A stretch of 64,000 bases of DNA from contig NZ_CALWUM010000001.1 in the NCBI RefSeq assembly GCF_944384765.1, positions 124,001 to 188,000 of the forward strand, in the 5' to 3' direction. The translations under genes were made by a program, and so were the position numbers. This stretch comes from an uncultured Agathobaculum sp. (GTDB taxonomy: Bacteria > Bacillota > Clostridia > Oscillospirales > Butyricicoccaceae). Under the pieces are notes generated by a model. It saw only the letters and a program-made list of their open reading frames with translations, was not told where the DNA came from and did no database searches. This document shows positions 23,197 to 30,477 of this stretch, in pieces. Each line of letters opens with the position of its first letter. The stretch's first letter is position 1.

Positions 23197-24706
23197 GGCT
23201 GTATTCCTCCCGCAGGGCCACCCGATCCACCTTGCCGTTTGCATTGTGCGGCAGGCGGTCGTGCGGCCGCCAGATATTGGGCAGCATATAGCGGGGCAGG
23301 CGATCCTTCAGCTGCGCCACCAGCGCATCCGGCGTCAGTCCCCCTTCATAGCAGCACACGATGCGGTCGCGCTCGCTGTCAAAAAAGCAGATGGCATCCG
23401 GCACGCCCGCAAGGGACAGCAGCGCGGTTTCGATTTCGCCCAACTCGATCCGGTAGCCCATGTGCTTGATCTGCCCGTCCTTGCGGGCGGAAAAATAGAG
23501 CAGCCCATCCGCGCCGCGCACGCCGATGTCGCCGGTCCGGTAAATCCGGTCGGGATAGGCTGGATTGAGCGGGTTCTGCACAAAAGCGGCGGCGGTTTTC
23601 TCCGGTTCTCCATAGTAGCCGCACGCCAGGCCAATACCGCGCACGCAGATCTCCCCCGGCTCCCCGTCCGCCGCTGGACACATCGCATCGTTCAGCAGCA
23701 GCACCTGCTTGTTGCGGCAGGCTGTGCCGATCGGCAGCGGCTCTTCATCGGAAAAGCTGCGATCCAACGGCACGGGATACCAGGTACAGTCCACGGTCAC
23801 CTCGGTTGGACCGTACAGGTTGATATACTGCACCCCGGGCAACGCGCGCCGCCAGACATTCAAATTGCGCGCCATCAGCGCTTCACCGCCAACAATGACG
23901 CAGCGCAGGCTGCGCGGCTGGCATTTTTCCAGCGCCTTTGCATTTGCCACCAGATTGAACGCCGAAGTTGCCCAGATCAGCGCGGTGGCGCCGATGCGTT
24001 CGATCTCGCGCAGCAGCATCAGTGGGAACATAAACAGTTTTTTGGGCAGAATGTGCGTGGCTGCGCCGCATTTGAGGGTCAGATAAATGTCCTTTACCGA
24101 CAGGTCAAAGTAAAACGGCGCCTGGTTGGCAAGAATATCGGCCTCGCCGATCCCGCTCGCCTCCGCCATCCACTCGGTAAAGTCGATCACCGCCCGGTGC
24201 GAGATCACAATGCCCTTGGGCGTGCCGGTCGAGCCCGAGGTGAAAATCACATAAGCGGGGTCGATATCCAGCACCATGGCGCGGCGGGCCGCCACCAGCG
24301 CCGCATCCGGCGCGGTGTTTTCCACCTCCTCCAGGCAGAGCAGCGGGCAGCCCGCATCGATTGCCGGCAGCACGCCCTGCTGGTCCGCCGCATACAGCAG
24401 CAGCGCCGGCTGCAGCTGATCCAGCACGGCCTGCATCCGCCGGGCAGGCATCCGCTCGTCGATCGGCACATAGAAATTACCGCTTGCCAACACACCCTGA
24501 AAGGCAGCCAGCGTGATCGCCGTGCGCCCCACCAGCACAGCGACCGGCCGGTTCACCGCCTCTGTCCGCTGTGCGATCGCCGCGGCGCACCGGTGGGCAA
24601 AATCCAGCAGCTGCGCAAAGGTGAAGCTGCGCTTTTCATCTGCGAACGCCGTTTTTTCCGGCACGCGCGCCGCTGAATTTTCCAGATATTCCAACAGATT
24701 CAACAT
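23180..24706 (-). CDS. DltA-like amino acid adenylation enzyme
   Basis: A 508-residue ANL-family ligase with DltA length. Core motifs: VIFTSGSTGTPKGIVISH (ATP loop, about 153-170), NLYGPTEVTVDCTWY, YRTGDIGVRGADGLLYFSARKDGQIKHMGYRIELGEIE, and NANGKVDR with the catalytic Lys near the C terminus. It should activate an amino acid (D-Ala in true DltA) with ATP and load it onto the DltC-like carrier. First gene of the five-gene operon. I place the start at 24706 (MLNLLEYLEN), the normal family N terminus, although the ribosome binding site is weak. The substrate cannot be read from the sequence. Confidence 0.85.
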   Translation of the reverse strand: MLNLLEYLENSAARVPEKTAFADEKRSFTFAQLLDFAHRCAAAIAQRTEAVNRPVAVLVGRTAITLAAFQGVLASGNFYVPIDERMPARRMQAVLDQLQPALLLYAADQQGVLPAIDAGCPLLCLEEVENTAPDAALVAARRAMVLDIDPAYVIFTSGSTGTPKGIVISHRAVIDFTEWMAEASGIGEADILANQAPFYFDLSVKDIYLTLKCGAATHILPKKLFMFPLMLLREIERIGATALIWATSAFNLVANAKALEKCQPRSLRCVIVGGEALMARNLNVWRRALPGVQYINLYGPTEVTVDCTWYPVPLDRSFSDEEPLPIGTACRNKQVLLLNDAMCPAADGEPGEICVRGIGLACGYYGEPEKTAAAFVQNPLNPAYPDRIYRTGDIGVRGADGLLYFSARKDGQIKHMGYRIELGEIETALLSLAGVPDAICFFDSERDRIVCCYEGGLTPDALVAQLKDRLPRYMLPNIWRPHDRLPHNANGKVDRVALREEYSRADRS

Positions 24707-24734
24707 CAATCCGGTTTCCAGCCTTTCTTTCCGC

Positions 24735-24815
24735 CCCCGCCTGTCCGCAGCGGACGGGCGGGGTTTGCACAAACCAATTCTTTTATACTATACCACGGAA
24801 ATCATACGCCCGCAA
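24735..24815 (-). promoter_or_regulatory. Promoter and leader hairpin of the dlt-like operon
   Basis: TTGCGG (24810-24815), 17 bases, TATAGT (24787-24792). The leader holds a very stable hairpin CCCCGCCCGTCCGC/GCGGACAGGCGGGG (24735-24763), 29 bases before the start codon, without a T run. The remaining 24816-24940 shows nothing I can name. Confidence 0.6.
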
Positions 24816-24940
24816 CGCATTTGCGGAATCTTTCTCTATTTTATGCATGGTTCCCGCCCCAAAAGCGGCGCGGCGACGGCCCGCCCTGCAAGTACCTTCC
24901 GCCAGACGGCAGCGTGCCCGCGCCGCGGCGCAGCTTCCAT

Positions 24941-25012
24941 ACAAACCCGCCTTACGGCGGGTTTTCCCAAACGAAAAAAACAGGCCTGAACGCTCGTTTC
25001 AGACCTGTTTTT
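24941..25012. terminator. Two tandem terminators downstream of metQ
   Basis: AAACCCGCC-TTA-CGGCGGGTTTT (about 24943-24965) and AACAGGTCTGAAACGAG..TTCAGGCCTGTT with a T7 run on the minus strand (24974-25012). The second ends the metNIQ transcript. Confidence 0.82.
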
Positions 25013-25068
25013 CTTGGGTCAGTATGTCCGGCTCGTGCGCGTCAAGCCATGCGCCTGACGCGAACTGA

Positions 25069-25908
25069 TCAAAATACCGGCACAACCGCGCCCTTATAAG
25101 TGTCCTCGATGAACTGCTTGACCGTGTCGCTTCTGAGCGCATCGGCCAGCGCCTGGATTTTCTCGCTGTTTTCATCGCCGTTGCGGCAGGCCACGGTGTT
25201 GATATACACCTGCGCATACTCCGGGTTCTCGGTGATGAGCGAGTCCTCGTTCGCGTTCAGGTCAGCCTGCAGCGCATAGTTGCCGTTGATGACCGCGAGG
25301 TCCACGTCCGCCAGCGAGCGCGGCAGCTGCTCGGCTGCGATCTCCTGGATGTTCAGGTTTTTCGGATTTTCCACAATGTCCAGTACGGTCGCGTCCGAGG
25401 TCGGGTCAATGCCGTCCGCCAGCGTGATCAGGCCCGCATCCTGCAGCAGCAGGAGCGCGCGGGTCTCGTTCGAGCCGTCGTTCGGCACAGCGATGGTCGC
25501 GCCGTCCGCCAGCTCCTCGAGCGTTGCGGTCTTGCCCGGATAGATGCCGAACGGCTCATAGTGCATCTCGATTGCGGAGACCAGATCGGCATTGTTTTCC
25601 TTGTTGAAGTTGTTCAGGTACGGAATGTGCTGGAAGTAATTCGCGTCCAGATCGCCATCCACCAGTGCGGTGTTGGGCTGCACATAGTCGGTGAACTCCA
25701 CAACCTCGAGCGTCCAGCCCGCCTCGGCAAGCACATCCTTAGCTGCGTTCAGGATTTCCGCATGCGGCGTGGGCGAAGCGCCGACCACGATGGTCTTGTC
25801 GTCGGATGCGCCGCCTTCCGCGGTCTGTGCGTCGCTCCCGCCGCCGCAGGCGGTCAGGGCGGACAGGCACAGCGCGCCTGCCAGCAGAGCTGCAATTTTC
25901 TTCTTCAT
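25069..25908 (-). CDS. metQ: Methionine ABC transporter substrate-binding lipoprotein MetQ
   Basis: A 279-residue lipoprotein of the NlpA/MetQ family, which captures methionine for the MetNI importer. The signal peptide ends LSALTACGGG. Family motifs are VGASPTPHAEIL, VEFTDYVQPNTALVDGDLDANYFQHIPYL and IAVPNDGSNETRALLLLQDAGLITL. The start at 25908 is preceded by AAAGGAGAG. A 199-base spacer and a 73-residue reading frame separate it from metI, an unusual gap for this operon. I see no clear promoter in 25909-26107. Confidence 0.94.
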   Translation of the reverse strand: MKKKIAALLAGALCLSALTACGGGSDAQTAEGGASDDKTIVVGASPTPHAEILNAAKDVLAEAGWTLEVVEFTDYVQPNTALVDGDLDANYFQHIPYLNNFNKENNADLVSAIEMHYEPFGIYPGKTATLEELADGATIAVPNDGSNETRALLLLQDAGLITLADGIDPTSDATVLDIVENPKNLNIQEIAAEQLPRSLADVDLAVINGNYALQADLNANEDSLITENPEYAQVYINTVACRNGDENSEKIQALADALRSDTVKQFIEDTYKGAVVPVF

Positions 25909-26107
25909 GGCATAGTCTCTCCTTTTTTTGCTTTTTTGCTTTTCTTTTTTCCTTTTCCCAATCAACGAAACCGCGCTGCCCGGCGTATTTTGGCGCGCCG
26001 GCGGCCCGATTCCGTTTGATTCTGTTTTGCACGGGCACAGCCGTGCGGTTTTCCGGGCGCGCGGGGCGGCGCACAGGCGTCAAGCTGTCAACAATCCGCC
26101 GCGCCGG

Positions 26108-26329
26108 TCACTTTTCCGTGCACTTAATGCCGTAATTGCCCCGGCTACCGGGCTCATAGCCGCGGTACACCTCATAGTCCTTCCCGTCGATGCGGACGGT
26201 GTCCTCCGCAGGGAACGAACAGGACCAGCCGTTTTGGGCACAGTAGCCGGAAATGGCGTCTTTTGCCTTTGTGGCGGTCGGGTAGGTTCCGCTGTCCTCA
26301 TAAGGGACCCAAAATGCCTTTTTGAACAT
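26108..26329 (-). CDS. Small 73-residue protein inside the met transporter operon
   Basis: A 73-residue soluble protein beginning MFKKAFWVPYEDSGTYPTA and ending NYGIKCTEK. GAGGTG lies 6 bases before the ATG, and codon use looks like a real gene. It has two cysteines in YCAQNGWSCSF and an alternating strand/helix pattern, but no domain I recognise. It lies 50 bases after metI and before metQ on the same strand, so it should be co-transcribed with the transporter. A regulatory or unrelated role cannot be decided from the sequence. Confidence 0.65.
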   Translation of the reverse strand: MFKKAFWVPYEDSGTYPTATKAKDAISGYCAQNGWSCSFPAEDTVRIDGKDYEVYRGYEPGSRGNYGIKCTEK

Positions 26330-26379
26330 AAGCCGCACCTCTTTTCTGTCCCCTGCTCCGCCCCGGGCGTCCCGCCGGA

Positions 26380-27019
26380 TTATCGGTTGCGCTTGTCCAG
26401 ATGCCGCGCAAGCCACATACCGCAGGTCTGGAAGATCTGCACCACCACCACGATGATGATGACCGCAACCAGCATGATCTCAAAATTATACCGGTTATAG
26501 CCGTAGTTGACCGCGACCGTACCCAGGCCGCCGCCGCCGATAAAGCCCGCCATCGCGGAATAACCCAAAATGGTCACGATCGAAATCGCGCCGCCCACCA
26601 TGAGCGAGGGCTTGGCCTCGGGCACGAGCACCTTGCGCACGATCTGCCAGGGCGACGCGCCCATGGACTGCGCCGCTTCGATCACACCGAAGGGCACCTC
26701 CTTGATCGAGGACTCGACCATGCGCGCGACATAGGGCGCAGCCGCCACGGTCAGCGGCACGATCATCGCGGTTGTGCCGATCGCGCGGCCCGCGATCGCG
26801 CGCGTCAGCGGCGTGATCATGACCGCGAGGATCAAAAACGGGATCGAGCGCAGGATGTTGACGATCACGCCCACCACCGCGTTGACCACGGGCATCGGCC
26901 GGATGCCCTCCTTATCGGTCACGACCAGCAGCAGGCCGAGCGGCAGGCCGATCACATAGGACACCGCGGTCGACACGATGACCATATACAGGGTTTCCCA
27001 CAGGCTCTGGGCCCATACC

Positions 27020-27033
<14 letters not shown>
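26380..27033 (-). CDS. metI: Methionine ABC transporter permease MetI
   Basis: A 217-residue permease with five membrane segments, the normal MetI size. SSIKEVPFGVIEAAQSMGASPWQIVRKVLVPEA contains the EAA loop that docks on the ATPase. Other MetI marks are NILRSIPFLILAVMITPLTR and GGGGLGTVAVNYGYNRY. It overlaps metN by 14 bases, so the two are coupled. The start ATG is at 27031-27033. Confidence 0.95.
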
Positions 27034-28045
<1,012 letters not shown>

Positions 28046-28056
28046 TCCTCCTTTTC

Positions 28057-28098
28057 AAAATAAAAGCGGAAAGCAGACAATCTGCTTTCCGCTCGTTT
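28057..28098 (-). terminator. Attenuator terminator in the metN leader
   Basis: On the minus strand GCGGAAAGCAGA-TTG-TCTGCTTTCCGC (28066-28092), a perfect 12-bp stem, is followed by TTTTATTTT just upstream of the metN ribosome binding site. The preceding AAACGAGCGGA (28088-28098) can instead pair with TCTGCTCGTTT in the leader peptide gene (28178-28188), which would break the terminator stem. Confidence 0.8.
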
Positions 28099-28158
28099 CC
28101 CATCTTTGCTGCGCGCCGCATGACAAGCGGCCCGCTTACAGCTTTGCAACCTGTGTTT

Positions 28159-28227
28159 TCAAGGCTGCTTCGCAGAAAAACGAGCAGAACCGCACATCAT
28201 GCACATTTCCTTCCGGACCAAAAGCAT
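28159..28227 (-). CDS. 22-residue Met/Cys-rich leader peptide
   Basis: A short frame with an excellent ribosome binding site (GGAGG 8 bases before the ATG): MLLVRKEMCMMCGSARFSAK followed by QP and TGA. Methionines at 8, 10 and 11 and cysteines at 9 and 12 form the run MCMMC, far above chance for 22 residues. It lies between the operon promoter (28281-28309) and the terminator before metN. This is the layout of a ribosome-stalling attenuation peptide sensing methionine, or methionine and cysteine, supply. The peptide itself probably has no other role. Confidence 0.75.
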   Translation of the reverse strand: MLLVRKEMCMMCGSARFSAKQP

Positions 28228-28280
28228 TGCGGTTTCCTCCTTTTCCTACGAAATCAATAGAGTTTCATCTCTGTGGTTTT

Positions 28281-28309
28281 AGTGTATTCTATTCCGCGGG
28301 ATTTGTCAA
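28281..28309 (-). promoter_or_regulatory. metNIQ operon promoter
   Basis: TTGACA (28304-28309), 17 bases, TACACT (28281-28286) on the minus strand. The untranslated leader from here to metN is about 230 bases. I find no SAM riboswitch or T-box consensus in it. Confidence 0.75.
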
Positions 28310-28381
28310 GGTTTTTCTGCCCGCGATGCGCCGCCCAGCGCGTGAAACACAGGGAATTTGCACCAGAGACAAAAAAACGTC

Positions 28382-28428
28382 TTGCTTTTTGGCGCGGGCG
28401 GGGTATAATGAAATCGAACAAATGTTCG
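28382..28428 (+). promoter_or_regulatory. SOS promoter with LexA box
   Basis: TTGCTT (28382-28387), 16 bases, TATAAT (28404-28409), then CGAACAAATGTTCG (28415-28428). The last matches the Gram-positive LexA/DinR consensus CGAAC-N4-GTTCG exactly and covers the transcription start. Confidence 0.88.
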
Positions 28429-28453
28429 TATTTCAGTTGTAGGAGGTATCCCA

Positions 28454-29965
28454 ATGTCCGGCCGTACCTATCTCGCCATCGACCTGAAATCCTTTTACGC
28501 CTCGGTCGAGTGCGTCGAGCGCGGGCTCGATCCGCTGACCACCAACCTGGTTGTGGCCGACCCCGACCGCACGGAAAAGACCATTTGCCTTGCCGTGTCC
28601 CCCGCGCTCAAGGCTTACGGCATTCCCGGCCGCGCGCGGCTGTTCGAGGTGGTGCAGCGCGTCCGCGAAGTCAATGCAGCGCGCCGCCTGCGCGCCCCGG
28701 GGCGCTGCCTTGCGGGCGAATCGTGGGATGCGGCAGCGCTCGCGGCCGATCCTGCGCTCGCGCTGTCCTATCTCACCGCCGTGCCGCGCATGGCGCACTA
28801 TATCGCTTACAGCACGCGTATCTACCAGATCTACCTGCAATTTGTCGCGCCCGAGGACATCCATGTCTACTCGATCGACGAGGTGTTCATCGACGCCACG
28901 CCCTACCTTGCCGCGGGCGGGCTGACCGCCCGCGCGCTTGCGCAGCGCATGGTGCAGGCTGTACTGCGTGAGACCGGCATCACTGCCACGGCCGGCATCG
29001 GCAGCAATCTGTATCTGTGCAAGGTGGCGATGGACATTGTCGCCAAGCACGTCAGCCCCGACCGCAACGGCGTGCGCATCGCCGCATTGAACGAGCGCTC
29101 CTATCGCCGCCTGCTGTGGGACCACCGCCCGCTGACCGACTTCTGGCGCGTCGGCCGCGGCTATGCGCGCAAGCTCGAAGCCAACGGATTGTTCACCATG
29201 GGCGACATCGCGCGCTGTTCGCTCGGCGGGCCGGGCGACTACCACAACCAGCAGCTGCTGTACCGGCTGTTCGGCGTGAACGCCGAGCTGCTCATCGACC
29301 ACGCCTGGGGCTGGGAACCGTGCACCATGGCAGACATCAAAGCCTACCGCCCGGCCGCGCACAGCCTGGGCGCGGGACAGGTGCTGCACGAACCCTATCC
29401 CTTTGACCGGGCGCGGCTCGTGCTGCACGAAATGGCCGAGCAGCTCGCGCTCGACCTGACCGAAAAGCACCTGCTGACCGCGCAGCTCGTGCTCACAGTG
29501 GGGTATGACGTTGTAAACCTCTCCGACCCTGCCCGCTGCGCGCAGTACACCGGCCCGGTCACGACCGACCACTACGGCCGCCGCGTACCCCGGCACGCGC
29601 ACGGCACCGTGGGGCTGGAGCAGCCCACCGCCTCGGTGCAGCAGATCGCGGCGGCGCTGTGCGGCCTGTTCGACCGCATCACAGACCCGCGCCTGCTCGT
29701 GCGGCGGCTGACAATCACCGCCGCGCGCGTCACCGATGCGCACACCGCGGCCGCTGCCGCCCGCTATGAGCAGCTCGACCTGTTCACCGACTACGACGCG
29801 CGCCGCCTCGAACAGCAGGCGCGCGCCCGCGAGCAGCATATGCAGCAGGCCATGCTGTCCATCCGGCACAAATACGGCAAAAACGCCCTGTTCCGCGGCA
29901 TGGATCTGCAGGAGGGCGCGACCGCCCTCAGCCGGGGCGCGCAGATCGGCGGGCACCGCGCATGA
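28454..29965 (+). CDS. Y-family DNA polymerase, UvrX/ImpB-MucB-SamB type
   Basis: A 503-residue error-prone polymerase. The N terminus TYLAIDLKSFYASVECVERGLDPL is the Y-family metal-binding motif and YSIDEVFIDATPYL holds the catalytic Asp-Glu pair. Thumb and little-finger regions follow (TATAGIGSNLYLCKVAMDIVAKH; YRPAAHSLGAGQVLHEPYPF). Members bypass DNA lesions during the SOS response. A perfect LexA box overlies the start of transcription, and a YolD-like gene overlaps the 3' end by 4 bases, the standard Firmicutes SOS cassette. Confidence 0.92.
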   Translation: MSGRTYLAIDLKSFYASVECVERGLDPLTTNLVVADPDRTEKTICLAVSPALKAYGIPGRARLFEVVQRVREVNAARRLRAPGRCLAGESWDAAALAADPALALSYLTAVPRMAHYIAYSTRIYQIYLQFVAPEDIHVYSIDEVFIDATPYLAAGGLTARALAQRMVQAVLRETGITATAGIGSNLYLCKVAMDIVAKHVSPDRNGVRIAALNERSYRRLLWDHRPLTDFWRVGRGYARKLEANGLFTMGDIARCSLGGPGDYHNQQLLYRLFGVNAELLIDHAWGWEPCTMADIKAYRPAAHSLGAGQVLHEPYPFDRARLVLHEMAEQLALDLTEKHLLTAQLVLTVGYDVVNLSDPARCAQYTGPVTTDHYGRRVPRHAHGTVGLEQPTASVQQIAAALCGLFDRITDPRLLVRRLTITAARVTDAHTAAAAARYEQLDLFTDYDARRLEQQARAREQHMQQAMLSIRHKYGKNALFRGMDLQEGATALSRGAQIGGHRA

Positions 29966-30408
29966 AGCCGCGCCATCCGGCGGACGGCGGGCACTATGCT
30001 GACCTGTTCGATCTCCCGCACCCTGATCCACCGGCCGGCCGCGCGCGCATGCCGCGCAGCGCCCGAGCGGCGCAATTTGCGCCCTTTGCCGCGTTAAACG
30101 GACACGACGACGCCATCCGCGAGGCCGCACGCGTGACCGATGCACCCGCCGTGCTCGACGAGTACGCGCAGGCCGCACTTGACCGGCGGCTGCGGCTGCT
30201 GCGCGCCTGCCTGTCCGACCGGCCCGAGGCCGTGTTCACCTTTTTCCAGCCGGACGCGCACAAACCGGGCGGAGCCTACCGCACGGTTCGCGGACGGCTG
30301 GCCAAAATCGACGAGGCGGCCGGGGTGCTCGTACTCGCGGACCGCACACGCATCCCCATCGCCGCGCTGTACCGCATAGAAGGGGCGCTGTTCCGGGAAG
30401 GGGAATAG
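29962..30408 (+). CDS. YolD-like family protein
   Basis: A 148-residue protein with the YolD-like signature RMPRSARAAQFAPFAALNGHDDAIREAARVTD in the N-terminal half and a small C-terminal beta domain (RTVRGRLAKIDEAAGVLVLADRTRIPIAALYRIEG). YolD-like proteins accompany Y-family polymerases and are thought to modulate them. The start overlaps the polymerase stop in an ATGA, so both are made from the LexA-controlled transcript. No strong terminator is visible in the 69 bases after it. Confidence 0.85.
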   Translation: MKPRHPADGGHYADLFDLPHPDPPAGRARMPRSARAAQFAPFAALNGHDDAIREAARVTDAPAVLDEYAQAALDRRLRLLRACLSDRPEAVFTFFQPDAHKPGGAYRTVRGRLAKIDEAAGVLVLADRTRIPIAALYRIEGALFREGE

Positions 30409-30477
30409 CCTCCCCTCCGGCACAGCGCCCGTGGTTCTTTTCTATCTGATTTTGCAGCGGCGTCCCGGCCGCGTCAC

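Noticed and set aside
28046-28280. SAM-I riboswitch or methionine T-box before metN
   Set aside because: I looked for the conserved S-box core and for the T-box GGTGG..ACCGCG element on the minus strand and found neither. A leader ORF plus terminator explains the leader better.
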